This document shows, piece by piece, positions 10,786-21,926 of a stretch of DNA of 64,000 nt. The stretch comes from Cherax quadricarinatus (Eukaryota; Arthropoda; Malacostraca; Decapoda; Parastacidae): assembly GCF_038502225.1 (NCBI RefSeq), contig NC_091298.1, forward strand, positions 32,120,795 through 32,184,794, given 5' to 3'. The position numbers and the translations under genes were made by a program. Each line of letters begins with the position of its first letter. The stretch's first letter is position 1. The notes beneath the pieces were generated by a model. It ran no database searches and was not told the DNA's origin. It saw nothing but the letters and a program-made list of their open reading frames with translations.

Positions 10786-10920
10786 TAAAAGGACCCCAAT
10801 GGAAATAAGTCACTCTGTCTGACTTTTTTGGGTTATCCTAGGTTCTCTACACATATGCTGCTATGTATGATAATTCTAAGTAACTGTATTTGTGTATACC
10901 TGAATAAACTTACTTACTTA
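10786..10920 (+). repeat. (ACTT)n-tailed SINE-like repeat
   Basis: The unit begins GGACCCCAATGGAAATAAGT, contains GGGTTATCCTAGGTTCTCT and ATGCTGCTATGTATGATAAT, and ends AATAAACTTACTTACTTACT. Near-identical copies lie at 40531-40670 and about 42036-42165 on plus, with reverse-complement pieces at 7862-7935, 11912-12066, 43232-43345 and 60778-60848. The short length, simple-sequence tail and insertion into other elements fit a SINE or a shared LINE 3' tail. No tRNA boxes are visible in this copy. Confidence 0.7.
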
Positions 10921-10975
10921 CTGATGTCAGCTAGGCCTGTATGCCTTGTACATGTACGTGTAGTAAATAAAGATA

Positions 10976-11178
10976 CAGTGGACCCCCGGTTAACGATATT
11001 TTTTCACTCCAGAAGTATGTTCAGGTGCCAGTACTGACCGAATTTGTTCCCATAAGGAATATTGTGAAGTAGATTAGTCCATTTCAGACCCCCAAACATA
11101 CACGTACAAACGCACTTACATAAATACACTTACATAATTGGTCGCATTCGGAGGTGATCTTTATGCGGGGGTCCACTG
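10976..11178. mobile_element. 203-bp TA-flanked MITE, copy 1
   Basis: Termini are CAGTGGACCCCCGGTTAACG on the left and the inverse of CAGTGGACCCCCGCAT on the right, flanked by TA at 10974-10975 and 11179-11180. A second copy of exactly the same length lies at 16794-16996 with only a few differences. CAGTGG ends plus a TA target fit a pogo/Tigger-mobilised miniature element. It encodes nothing. Confidence 0.9.
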
Positions 11179-11204
11179 TATTATTATTATTGTTATTATT
11201 ATTA

Positions 11205-11911
11205 TATTGTTATTTTCTCAGTTGTTTGTTGGGTTATCTTATTCAAACTTGGGCAATGTATGATGGAAAGATACTTCTTCAGGTACACCAAAAATGAAAG
11301 AAATCAGACCATAAATAGCGGAGTTCACTTCTCAGCCATTAGCTGCCGCTTAGCGGTATATTTTTGTATGGTTGTTATGGTTATATTATCATTTTTTTTG
11401 GTCTCATTTGATAGAATGAAAGATATATTACAGAAATAGATATGATTTTGATTGCTTTCATGACGAAAAGTACCTTGAAATTGCGCTCACAGCAGCGAAA
11501 ATGTTCTATTCTTTAGCGAAGCTCAAGAGTAAACAAATGACGTCACCGTCCAATACCTGTCCACCTGCCAGTCCAAATTCCAGTACGGAGTCAAGAATGG
11601 ATTCATTATTTATACAACTATTACAATAATGCAGTAGTCTGCATAACAGTAAATCTTTTATTTTTTTTTGTGAATAAAAATTCCAAATGGTAAGCAGAGT
11701 AATATAAGAGGGGCCTGTAGCTGTGACTAATGAACAGAGAAAATGTTATTTTAGTGCCAGGAATGTCTACATTGTTTATTCTGGATCCTATTTTGAAATT
11801 GGCATCTGTTGAAATTTGTGTGAAATTGGCCAAATTGCCAATTTCTGACCACTATTGGGTAGTTGAAATAAGTGAATGGGCGGTTTCTTGTACTCAGTTG
11901 ACAGACTAGAA
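11205..11911. repeat. piggyBac-MITE family fragment
   Basis: This stretch shares blocks with the interiors of the TTAA-flanked elements at 20467-21535 and 62399-63461. Examples are GTCTCATTTGATAGAATG, AAACAAATGACGTCA, and the GTGCCAGGAATGTCT / CCTATTTTGAAAT segment. Both terminal inverted repeats are missing. The right end is cut by a reverse SINE at 11912. No coding potential is evident. Confidence 0.65.
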
Positions 11912-12066
11912 GTAAATAAGTTTATTCAGGTATACACAAATACAGTTACATAGATTATCATATATAGCAGTGTAAGTATAGAGAACCTGGGATAACCCAG
12001 AAAAGTCAGACAAAGTGACTTATTTCCAGTACCTGGCTTGGGCTTGCCATATATGATTTTTGGTAA
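11912..12066 (-). repeat. (ACTT)n-tailed SINE-like repeat, reverse copy
   Basis: This is the reverse complement of the repeat at 10786-10920: AGTAAATAAGTTTATTCAGG, then AGAGAACCTGGGATAACCC, then CAAAGTGACTTATTTCC. It interrupts or abuts piggyBac-MITE family sequence on both sides. Confidence 0.7.
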
Positions 12067-12510
12067 ATATTTTTTTCTCGGTTGTTTGTTGGGCTATCTC
12101 ATTGAAACTTGAGCAATGTATGATGGAAAGATGCTTCTTAACATACAACAAAAATAAAAATGACGGACGATAAATAAGGGAGTTCACTTCTCAGCCATTA
12201 GCCGCCTCTTTGCAGTATATTTTCGTATGTTTTTTATGGTTGTATTCTCATTTTTTGGACTCATTTGATATAATGGAAGATATATTACAGAAATAGACAT
12301 GATTTTGATTGCTTTCTTGATGAGAAGTACCTTGAAATTGAGCTCAAAGTAGCGGAAATGTTCGATTTTTGCCGATGTTCAATGAACTGTGTAAGTCAAG
12401 TTGGTTAATTTTATTAAGTGTATTCTAACCTAACCACTCTGTAATTCGGCAAATTCAGTAATCCGGCACACTACAGGTCCCAATGATGCCGGATTTGTGA
12501 TGAAGGACCT
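12067..12510. repeat. Second piggyBac-MITE family fragment and unassigned sequence
   Basis: Positions 12067-12400 repeat the beginning of the fragment at 11205 (CGGTTGTTTGTTGGG..ATCTCATT, TTCACTTCTCAGCCATTAG). Positions 12400-12510 carry TAATCCGGCACACTACAGG and ATGCCGGATTTGTGATG, an imperfect inverted arrangement I cannot assign. No gene is seen. Confidence 0.5.
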
Positions 12511-12514
12511 GTAC

Positions 12515-12843
12515 TTCCAAGCTCCAGGATGTAAGTCCATCTAACTGGTTTCCCAGATTCCCTTCACGAATGTTACCTTGCTCACATTCCAGCAGCACTT
12601 CAAGTCTCCACGCCTATATAACACATGCTGTTTCCTTTACCCCCTCCCACCAATCTTTCCTGGGATAACTCCTACTCTGCCTTCCTTTCACTACAGATTT
12701 ACATGCCCTCTTAGTCATCCTATTTTGTTCCATTCTCTCTAAACATCCGAATCACCTCAACAACCTCTCCTCAGCCATCTGGATAATACTTTTAGTAACT
12801 TTGCACCTCCATTTAATCTCCAAGCTATGAATTTGCTGTGCAT
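12515..12843 (-). repeat. RTE-like LINE 3' fragment
   Basis: This stretch matches the 3' end of the LINE at 8266-10757 (about 8450-8830) with many substitutions and gaps. Shared blocks include CCCTTCACGAATGTTACCTTGC and the segment encoding the FGHVERM region (ATTCTCTCTAAACATCCGAA). It is an older copy with no usable frame. Confidence 0.75.
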
Positions 12844-12844
12844 T

Positions 12845-13400
12845 TGACAAATGCAATCATGGAGTGATAGCGCACAAAATAAGGGCAATGGGCATTACGG
12901 GGAAAGTAGGCAGATGGATTTTCAGCTCACAGTGAGCCAGTAAAACACCTAAATTACTGGGAATCCCTTCAAGTCTTGAACATGTACTCATTGGAGTGGA
13001 GGAGAGAGAGATACATGATAATATATACCTGGAAAGTACTTGAGGGCCTGGTCCCAAATCTGCACACTGCCATAACAACATACTGAAGCGAGAGATATGG
13101 GAGGAAGTGTAAAATAAAGCCAGTGAGGAACAGGGGGACAATAAGAGAATGCTGTATCAACATTCGTGGTTCCAGCTCTTCAACATCTTACCAGAAGATA
13201 TCAGAAACATGGCTGGGACAAGTGTAGAAGCCTTCAAGAGGAAACTGGACAAGTATCTTCACCAGGTGCCAAATTAACCAGGCTATGATGGATATGTGGG
13301 GCAGTGGGCCTCTAGCAGCAACAGCCTGGTTGACCAGGTAAGCACCAGACAAGCCTGGCCCATGGCCAGGCTCCGAGAGTTGTTAAACTCTCAAAACTCT
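12845..13400 (+). pseudogene. LINE-2 (CR1/L2 group) ORF2 fragment, degraded
   Basis: Translated in pieces, this matches the ORF2 at 47527-50634. It has a start like FDKCNHGVIAHK, then a jump (internal deletion) to YMIIYTWKVLEGLVPNLHT, and a tail ending SSNSLVDQVSTRQAWP. Several stops and frameshifts are present. The short open frame at 13296-13499 is only its C-terminal remnant. Confidence 0.8.
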
Positions 13401-13563
13401 TCAAAGGTACATAAAAGGTATAATATTTACACCACATTACATATACATACACACTTATATGCATACACACCCATTTACAAAGTCAGCGCGACTTTGTAAA
13501 TGGTCCAAGTCGGACTGAAATGTCGTTGTAAGCTCCTCTCTTCTATGTGTGGGTTATATGTGT
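13401..13563. other. Unassigned repeat-like sequence
   Basis: It contains a run of ACACATA-type simple sequence and an imperfect inverted repeat around CCATTTACAAAGTCAGCGCGACTTTGTAAATGG (13471-13503). No coding content is seen. Confidence 0.4.
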
Positions 13564-13831
13564 ACAGTGAAACCTTGTTTTTCAGCCGCTTTGTTTATCA
13601 GCCATTTCGCTTTTAGGCTGGTTTTTCGGTGGAAATTTTGCTCCGTATTTTGGCCGTTGCCTCGTATATCGGCCATATCAGACGCACTAGCCTGCCTCTC
13701 CCGCTTTGGTGAGTCAGTCTTCCTTTGTCTGTCGGCGAGTGAGCACATACTCAGCGCATTCATCCAAACATTTACTTAAAATCCATTGTTTTCCGTGGTT
13801 TTTATCAAGTGCGACTGTGAAATAAGTCACC

Positions 13832-15485
13832 ATGAGCCCCAAGAAAGTTCCTTTGGTAAAGAAAGTGAGAAACACGATGGAATTTAAGAAGTAGAAAAAT
13901 ATGAGAATGGTGTACGGGTGCTGGAACTTGCCAGGATGTATGGCAAAAACAAATCAACAATCACTTCTATCCTGGCAAAGAAAAAATCAAGGAAGCTGAT
14001 GTGGCAAAAGGGGTAAACCTGTTAACAAAAAAGAGATCACAAACTAATGAAGATGTGGAGAAGTTGTCATTGTGGCTCAGGAAAAACAGTTAGCTGGAGA
14101 TAGTGTTTCAGAGACGATCATTTGTGAAAAGGCAAGGCAGCTGCATGCAAATCTCAAAAAGAAAATGCCTGGAACTAGTGATGATGTTAGTGAATTTAAG
14201 GCCAGCAGAGGCTGGTTTGAGAGATTTAAGAACCGTAGTGGCATACACAGCGTAGTAAGGCATGGGGAAGCTGCAAGTTCTGACAAACATGAGGCTGAAA
14301 AATTTGTACAGGAATTCAAGGGGTATGTACAGACTGAAGAATTCCAACCCTAATGAGTGATCAATTGTGATGAAACAGGCCTATTTTGGAAGAAAATGCC
14401 AAAGAGGACCTACATCATGCAGGAGGAAAGGGCACTGCCAGGACACAAGCCTATGAAAGACAGGCTAACTCTTTTGTTCTGTGCTAATGCTAGTGGGGAT
14501 TTCAAAGTGAAGCCTTTAGTAACTCGTGTATCACTCTGAAAATCCCAAAGTGTTCAAGAAAAACAATTTCATCTAGAGTAGACTGTGTGTGATATGGAGG
14601 GCTAACAATAAGGCATGGGTCAGAAGGCAAAATTTTCATTGACTGGGTGCATGAAGTGTTTGGCCCAAGTGTGAAAAAATACCTCCTGGAAAAGAAATTG
14701 CCACTCACGTGCTCCTAGTAATGGACAATGCTCCTGCTCATCCTCCAAACTTGGTAGACCAATTGTCTAGGGATTTCAGTTTTATAACAGTGGCATTCTT
14801 GCCTCCTAAAACCACTCCTCTCATCCAGCCCGTGGACCAGCAGGTCATTTCTAACCTTCAAAAAACTCTACACAAAAGCAATGTTTCAAAGGTGATTTGA
14901 AGTGACCTCGGATGCTGAATTGACCCTAAGAGAACTCTGGAAGAATCACTTCAACATCTACAACTGCATAAGCCTTATAGGTAAGGCTTGGCAGGGAGTG
15001 ACTTCCAGGACTTTGACCTCTTCTTGGAGACAATTGTGGCCAGACTGTCCTTGGCAAGGATTTTGTTATGGAATCTATTGTGGCATTGGGGAAGTCCATA
15101 GGGTTGGATGTGAGTGTCAAGAATGTGGAAGAGTTGGTGGAGGACCACAGGGAAGAGCCACTGAAGAGCTGCAACACCTTCAACTGGAACAGCAACAGAC
15201 CACAGCTGAGGAACTTGCTTCAGAGGAGGAGGAGGAGGAAGAGAGAGGGAAGGATGTGCCTTCTTCAGTGATTAAGGACATCTGTGAAAATTGTGGAATA
15301 AGGTGCAAAATTTTGTAGAGAAATATCACCTTGACCAAGCTGAAACAAGCTATATCTGCAACATGTTCAGTGACAAAACCTTGTCCCATTTTAGGGAAAT
15401 CTTAAAGAAACGCCAGAAACAGAGCACTCTGGACAGTTATTTTGTGCGACAGGGGCTAGTGACTCTCAAGCTGGTCCTAGTGGCA
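13832..15485 (+). pseudogene. Tigger transposase (CENP-B/jerky-type DDE), decayed
   Basis: The reading starts MSPKKVPLVKKVRN at 13832, the N-terminal psq-type helix-turn-helix seen more intact at 60978-61208. A CENP-B-type DNA-binding part follows (GWFERFKNRSGIHSVVRHG). The DDE superfamily core shows INCDETGLFWKKMP (first Asp, 14357 on), LVMDNAPAHPPN (second Asp, 14709 on) and PPKTTPLIQPVDQQVI (third acid). The C-terminal part has an acidic run (SEEEEEEE) and a tail ending LDSYFVRQG. At least six stops or frameshifts break it, so no active protein is expected. It would cut and paste elements with CAGTGG ends at TA. Confidence 0.88.
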
Positions 15486-15705
15486 TTAACCCTTTGACTG
15501 TTTACGCCATATAAATACGTCTTACGAGCCAATGTTTCTGATGTATTTATGCGCACAAATTCTAGCGGCTTCAAATCAAGCGGGAAAGGCCTGGTAGGCC
15601 TACATGAGAGAGAATGGGTCTCAGTGGTCGGTGTGCACCCTGTGAAAAAAATCTGGGACCCAGCGGTGCATTGTGGGAACGCCATCTTGTTAGTCCATTT
15701 TCACC

Positions 15706-18126
15706 ATGCCTCTCGGTAAGAAGTTCCTCACTCCTCAGCGGATTGGAGGTCTTTTGTTCCCAAGTGATAGCTCTAACAGCGATGAAAATGTCAGTGTCAG
15801 TGAATTCCAGGATTTTGAAGTGAGTGTTACCGGAAAAAGTGCCCAGGATAACGTAATTAGCGATGAAAACCCTGATGACCCACAACCTTCCACCTCTGGT
15901 GCTGGGCCGGCTTGTTCACGTTCACATTCACCTGTACCAGGACAAAAGAGGAAACTATTTGGTCGTGTACAACACCCAGATGTTAGCAGTGAATGTGATA
16001 GTGATAGTGATTTCAAGGTCATTGAAAGCAGTTCTAGTGACAGTGAGGGCGAATATTCCCCAGTGAAGCGGCAGTATGTACGACGTAGCATGCGGTCTGG
16101 TAGTATTTCATATGTTGTTCCAAGGGGAAGGAGAAACTCTGGGAGCACATCCCATGGCCCTACACCACGACCTGATAGTGAAGATGACGATATTATTACG
16201 ATGGGTATGAATGATGTGAGTGAGGGAGCAGGCAGTGGTGGTGATAGTGAGGGTGGCACGGCCCATGTGGCACCATCAGCGGGCCACGCTACTACCCACG
16301 CTGCTGACTCTGCACAACAACCAGCCTCACCCGACCCCACACTCCCACAACCTGCACAACCACAACCACGGTACAATATCCAGAAACCCCACCAGCAGAC
16401 CGCATCTGGGATTGGCAGGACGGTGACGAGTTTGTTCCCAGTCCCCATGACTTTGATGAAACACAAAGTGGAATAAAGCCATCATGTCCACTTGGGAACA
16501 ATGCTAATGAACTGGACTGCTTTGAGTTATTCTTCGATGAACCCCTGATGGACATCATTGTCAGGGAAACAAACACATACTATGATTACACCATGGCAAA
16601 TATAATTCTCTCACCAAAATCATGGCTACACAAGTGGAAGGAGACAACTGTGGCAGAGATGAACCTGTTTTTTGCCACAATAATGCTTATGCCACATTTG
16701 TATAAGCACACTGTCACCACATACTGGGCAACAGAACGCCTGATTTCAACTCCAGGTTTTAGTGACATTATAGGTGTCAATCGTTTCCTGATACAGTGGA
16801 CCCCCGGTTAACGATATTTTTTCACTCCAGAAGTATGTTCAGGTGCCAGTACTGACCGAATTTGTTCCCATAAGAAATATTGTGAAGTAGATTAGTCCAT
16901 TTCAGACCCCCAAACATACACATACAAACGCACTTACATAAATACACTTACATAATTGGTCGCATTCGGAGGTAATCGTTATGCGGGGGTCCACTGTACT
17001 ATTACGTATGTTACACTTTTCAGACAAAACCAGGCCTGACAGAACCGACAGGTTATATAAGATCAGAAATGTGTTTATGTACCTGAAACAAAAGTGCTGC
17101 ATGTATTTTTATCCCTTCAGGGAGGTTGTTATTGATGAGTCCTTGATTTTATTCAAAGGAAGACTCTCATTCAAGCAATATATACCAAGCAAGAGGAAAC
17201 GCTTTGGTACAAAGCTATTTGTACTGTGTGACTGCAGAAGTGGTCTAGTTCTGGATATCATTGTGTACACTGGCAGTAATACTTTGAGAGATACCATGAA
17301 GTTATTGGGTATCTCTGGTGATGTGGTTCTAACAATGATGGAACCATATCTTGGTAAGGGGCATATGTTATTTACTGATAACTGGTACACAAGCCCCTTA
17401 CTCAGTGATTTCTTGCGAGTGAACTTGACAGACATGTGTGGCACAGTGCGTGGTAATCGTAAACATATGCCAAGGTTCGACGCTGGCACTCGCAGAGGTG
17501 AGGTGCAAGCCTTTGCTGCCAATGACATCATGGCATTTCGGTGGCATGACAAACGTGATGTCACATTGTTGACATCAGTTCACCGAAACGAAATGGCACA
17601 CAGTGGCAGGCACAACAGAGACACCAATGAACCCATTCTAAAGCCTGCAGCTGTCATGGACTACAACCTCAATATGTGCTTAGTGGACAAATGTGACATG
17701 CAGATTGGGTTTGCAGACTGTGTACGCAAGAGTTATAAGTGGTATATAAAACTTTTTTTCCATCTTGTTGATATCTCTATGCTAAATGCTTATAACATAT
17801 ACAAGTTGAAGACCAACAAAACACCAAAATATGGTGAATTTTGTTTGTCAGTAATCAGACAAATAATCGCAAAGTACCAAGTAATAGACCAGTGCCCACG
17901 AAATTACCAACACACGTCATCTCGTTTCAGGCCTGGTGATCACTACCCCATACAACTGCCTCCTACTACTGCCAAGAAAAATGCTCAGAAGAGGTGTTAT
18001 GTATGTACACATACCACAAAACACCCACAAACACGCAGAGACACTCGTTTTATGTGTGAGGAGTGTCAAGTGCCCCTCTGCATATACCCATGTTTCGAAG
18101 AGTTCCACAAGCTGCAGCAGTTCTAG
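15706..18126 (+). pseudogene. piggyBac transposase, split by frameshift and MITE
   Basis: The start is at ATG 15706 (MPLGKKFLTPQRIGG). Part one (15706 to about 16400) is an acidic, Ser/Pro-rich N-terminus. The frame then shifts: the open frame runs to a stop at 16476, but homology continues in another frame from about 16390 (RIWDWQDGDEFVPSPHDFDE). Part two shows LMDIIVRETNTYYDY and WATERLISTPGF before the MITE at 16794-16996. Part three (about 17000-18126) has the catalytic Asp motifs VIDESLILFKGR, LFTDNWYTSPLL and MDYNLNMCLVDKCD. It ends in a cysteine-rich zinc-binding domain (RCYVCTH, MCEECQVPLC, PCF). All three Asp motifs remain recognisable. The enzyme would excise and insert at TTAA without scars. 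Confidence 0.92.
16794..16996. mobile_element. 203-bp TA-flanked MITE, copy 2, inside piggyBac gene
   Basis: It has the same termini and length as the copy at 10976-11178, flanked by TA at 16792-16793 and 16997-16998. It interrupts the piggyBac transposase between the IIGVNRFL segment and the MLHFSDKTRPDRTDRL segment. This makes the third layer of nesting here. Confidence 0.93.
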
Positions 18127-18615
18127 GAACGTGTTTAGTGACTGTACATATGTATATATATTATGGAACAATAGTAATAAACATTGTTTTGTATTGTTTG
18201 TTTGTGTAAACAAAGTGTATACACAAACTAATAGTGATAAAGTTTGTTCTGTTATTGTGTTGTAAACAATGAGTGTATATTTGAACAATGCACCTTACAT
18301 TGGTCTCACAGGCCACATAAGTTACTTGGAAAAGAAAAATATTGAAAAATGCATGAAACCTTTGAATTAGAGTAAATAAAAGAATACCGGGTGGGCGGCA
18401 GTCGCCGCTGTTGCCGTACGCACGTCACTTTCTGAAAACTTTGAGGCTCTATATCTCGGTAAGTACTGATGGCAAAAAATTTTTTTTAGGCTTAAAACAC
18501 TCAGAAAAATATTCCTAACATTTTCAAAAGAAAAAAATAATTTTTTTTTTTTTCGAATATTTGGCGACATAGAATGACAGTTTCAGAAAGGGGCCTGAAA
18601 CAGTCAAAGGGTTAA

Positions 18616-18996
18616 ATGACAAAGAAGGGAAGTAATCCCAGAGAGGGACTTGTTACCTAAAGTCCTTATGGAGGGGAATTCCCCATCCAAACAATCATCT
18701 GCCCTCCCTCACTTCTCCCTGTCTTCCACAAGCCTACAACAGTCTTCAATAAAGGTATGTAATAGTGATTTAAATGTTCTTAATTTATTTTATTTAGTTC
18801 TCAATGTTTTATGTATGTAAAACTACAACTAATCTTGAAAAAAAAATTTTTTTTTTGTGAATATTTTTTGGGTGTCTGGAATGGATTAATTGTATTTACA
18901 TTAATTCTTATGCAAAATATTGCTTCGAATTTCGGCTGTTTCACATTTAGGCTGACCTTCTGGAACGAATTACAGCTGAAAAATGAGGTTCCACTG
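18616..18996 (+). other. 3' end of the outer Tigger element
   Basis: This holds the Tigger transposase C-terminal/3' UTR sequence (GAAGGGAAGTAATCCC, TTATGGAGGGGAATTCCCC, TCTTCAATAAAGGTA) and the subterminal and terminal inverted repeat ending TGAGGTTCCACTG at 18996. No gene is present. Confidence 0.85.
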
Positions 18997-18998
18997 TA

Positions 18999-19689
18999 GT
19001 TTGTTGGACTATGGATCAGTGGATGATAGGCTGATAGATAGACTTCAGGATGTGCATGCTTATAAAAGGGCAACAGATATTTCAGATCATTTTTTAATTG
19101 TAGCTACAGTGAAAATAATATCAGAAAGTAAGAGAGAGATGAAGGTTTATAAACTAAAGAAGGAGGCAGTTAGGGTAAGATATAAGCAACTATTGGTAGA
19201 AAGATGGGCTAGTGAGAGTGTAGGCAATGAGGCTGAGGAGGTACGAGATTGATTTAAAAATGCAGTTTTACAGAGTATTCAGCAGAAGTTTGTGGATATT
19301 GGAGGGTGTGTACAGGAGGGAAGAGGAGCGATTGGTAGAAACATGAGGTAAAGGCAGTGGCAAGAGTTAGAATATGAGAGATTTTTACAAAGCAGAAGTG
19401 ATATAGAGAGGAAGGAGTATATGGAGAGGAATAAAAAATAAGAGATTAAGAGAATGGTGAAGGAATGTAAAAGGAGAGCAAATGAGAAAGTGGGGTGAGA
19501 TGCTGTCAGCAAATTTTGCTGAGAACAAGAAAAAGTTTTGGAGTGAGATTAATAAGTTAAAAAAAAGCCTAGAGAATAAATGGATACAACAGTTAAAAAT
19601 AAAAGGGAATTTCGAAGTATCGGAAAGACTGAAAGAACATTTTGAGGAACTGCTAAATGTTGAAGATAGGGAAGATATAATTTCGTGCA
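18999..19689 (+). pseudogene. RTE-like LINE fragment, degraded
   Basis: The plus strand encodes, with stops and shifts, the endonuclease end and linker of the same LINE family as 8266-10757. Blocks are DISDHFLIVATVK, then EMKVYKLKKEAVRVRYKQLL (19138 on), and later GEMLSANFAENKKKFWSEINKL (19497 on). It ends at LNVEDREDIISC near 19689, where a Tigger fragment begins, so the reverse transcriptase core is missing. Confidence 0.85.
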
Positions 19690-20466
19690 GAGAGTCTGAT
19701 GAAAAACGAATTCAACGCAAACTGGAGCAACATTTCCCATAAGAAATAATGTAAATCCAATTAATCTGTTCCAGACACTCAAAAATATTAACAAAAAATA
19801 CATTGTAGAGAATAACTATAGTTTTACATACAGAAAATGAGAAATGAATATGAAGCACTAATGAAATGGATAAATTAATATTTAACATCACTTTTACCTT
19901 TACTGAAGACTCTCATTGGCGTATGGAAGACGAGAAACAAATCTCTGGACAGATTTTTTGTGCGACAGGGGTACAGTGAGTCACAAGCTGGTCCCAGTGC
20001 CAGTAAAAGACAAAGAAGGGAAGTAACCCCGGATAGGGACTTGATACATAAAGTCCTTATGGAAGGGAATTCCCCTTCCAAACAATAAGAGCATAACATA
20101 AGAATGGAGGAACACTGCAACAGGCATGTTGGCCCATATTAAGCAGGTCCTACACAAATCCAACCCACTAACAGAATAAACACTACTCAAGCAATAAGCT
20201 TTGAAAATTCTATTTACTCAGGTGCAAGTCCACTCAAATCCAAGCCCTCTCACTCATGCACTTATCCAACCTAAATTTGAAAGTGCCCAAGGTTTTAGCT
20301 TCGATAACCCTACTAGGCAGACCATTTCGCTCATCAACTACCCTATTACTAAACCAGTACTTTCCTATATCCTTTCGAAATCTAAACTTGTCTAATTTGA
20401 ATCCATTATTGCGGGTTCTCTCTTGGAGGGATATCCTCGAAACCTTATTTATATCCTCTTTGTTAA

Positions 20467-21535
20467 CCCTTTGACTGTTTCGGTTGTATATATACGTACA
20501 TTTTACGAGCCAATGTGTTTGACAAATATATACTCAAAAATTCTAGCGGCTTCAAATCAAGCAGGAGAAAGCTGGTAGGCCCACATGTTAGAGAATGGGT
20601 CTGTGTGATCAGTGTGCACAGTATAAAAAAATCCTGCAGCACGCAGTGCATAATGAGAAAAAAAAAAAACTCCAACCGTGTTTTTGGATTAAAACGCCAA
20701 CTTTGAGGTGTATTTTTGTATAATATTTATGGTTGTATTCTTGTTTTCTTGGTCTCATTTGATAGAATGGAAAACATATTATAGAAATAGAAGTGATTTT
20801 GATTGGTTTTACTATGAAAAGGATCTTGAAATGGAGCTCAAAATGACAGAAATGTTTGATTTCTGCCGATGTTCAATAGCAAACAAATGACGTCATTGTC
20901 CAATAAATGTTCAACTAGCCATTCTAATACGCAGTCATGGATGGGTTGACATTACCTATACAATTATTACAATATTGAAGTAGTCTGCATAATAGTAAAT
21001 CTTCTATTTTTTGAGTGAATAAAAATTCAAAATAGAAAGCAAGAGTATTATAACAGAGGCCTGGAGACGTGACTGATGAACAGAGAAAATATTATTTTAG
21101 TGCCAGGAATGTCTGCAGTGTTCATTCTGAACCCTATTTTGAAATGGACATATTTTTTAATTTGCAAGAAATTGGCCAAATTGCCAATTTCTGACCACTT
21201 TATTGGGTAGTTGAAATTGGTAAATGAACGGTTTCTTGTAATCAATCGATAGAACAAATGGAGTTCTAAAGAAATAGCTATGAGTTTGGTTGACTGGAAA
21301 AATGAAATTGGGCTCAAATTGGGCTCAAATTGGGCAAAATCACTGATGCGTAAATGTCACTGAGGTCGCTAACTTCGTGAGAGCGTAATTTCATAAGTTT
21401 TCCATCAAATTTCGTACTTTTGGTGTCACTATCATCGGGAAAAGATTCTCTATCATTTCATAAGATTTTTTTTTTTTCAAATATTTTGCGACACCAGGAG
21501 ACACTTCAGGATTTGAGGTTGCGACAGCCAAAGGG
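20467..21535. mobile_element. piggyBac-derived MITE (1.07 kb)
   Basis: The left end is CCCTTTGACTGTTTCGG after TTAA (20463-20466). The right end is the inverse of CCCTTTGGCTGTCGCAACC before TCAA (21536-21539), a one-base change from TTAA. It splits the CR1 fragment, and CR1 homology resumes directly at both sides. The first about 200 bp match the piggyBac element at 15490. The interior has no coding frame and is shared with 31904-32918 and 62399-63461. Confidence 0.88.
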
Positions 21536-21707
21536 TCAATACCCATCTTTCACTTACACACTTCGATCATGTCTCCCCTCATTCATCGTCTTACAAATGA
21601 ATGCAGTTTAAGAGTCTTCAATCTTTCTTTGTATGGATTTCTAATGCTATGTATTAATTTAGTCATTCTACGTTGAATGTTTTCTAATGAGTGTATATCC
21701 ATTCTGT

Positions 21708-21926
21708 TAGGTAAGACACATATGCAACAGTTAGACATCTTTATTCCGAAACGTTTCGCCTACACAGTAGGCTTCTTCAGTCGAATACAGAAAGTAGGCC
21801 TACTTTCTGTATTCGACTGAAGAAGCCTACTGTGTAGGCGAAACGTTTCGGAATAAAGATGTCTAACTGTTGCATATGTGTCTTACCTAACAACCTGTCG
21901 GTATTGTATATACCATTTTGATGTTC
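21708..21926. mobile_element. Short palindromic retroelement-like insertion
   Basis: Positions 21706-21891 are a perfect palindrome with two 93-base arms and no spacer. An asymmetric tail follows (CAACCTGTCGGTATTGTATA, then CCATTTTGATGTTC). The unit is flanked by a 13-bp direct repeat ATATCCATTCTGT (21695-21707 and 21927-21939). That sequence occurs once at the matching place in the intact CR1 (about 43926), so this is a target-site duplication. Each arm holds CTGAAGA, a hairpin GCCTAC-TGT-GTAGGC and GAAACG, resembling a hammerhead ribozyme core. Confidence 0.85.

Larger units (their letters stand above)
15490..18611 (+). mobile_element. piggyBac-type DNA transposon
   Basis: The ends are perfect 14-bp inverted repeats starting CCCTTTGACTGTTT, flanked by TTAA at 15486-15489 and 18612-18615, the piggyBac target. 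It lies inside the Tigger element, whose sequence joins cleanly across one TTAA. It encodes a piggyBac transposase (15706-18126) that is broken by a frameshift and by a 203-bp MITE. Its first about 200 bp are shared with the non-autonomous element at 20467-21535 (for example CTAGCGGCTTCAAATCAAGC). Confidence 0.93.
13565..18996 (+). mobile_element. Tigger (pogo-type) DNA transposon containing a piggyBac insertion
   Basis: The left end CAGTGAAACCTTGTTTTTCA and right end (inverse of CAGTGGAACCTCATTTTTCA) form terminal inverted repeats flanked by TA at 13563-13564 and 18997-18998. The subterminal sequences also mirror each other (CAGCCGCTTTG against TCGGCTG). The transposase remnant is on plus from 13832. 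The sequence resumes after the piggyBac element at 18616 with AAATGACAAAGAAGGGAAGT, the normal continuation seen in other Tigger copies here. Without the 3.1-kb insert the element would be about 2.3 kb. Confidence 0.9.

Noticed and set aside
15735..16466. 243-codon minus-strand frame
   Set aside because: It is antisense to the piggyBac transposase N-terminus, and its Ser/Gly/Cys-rich content mirrors that gene's acidic, Ser/Pro-rich region.
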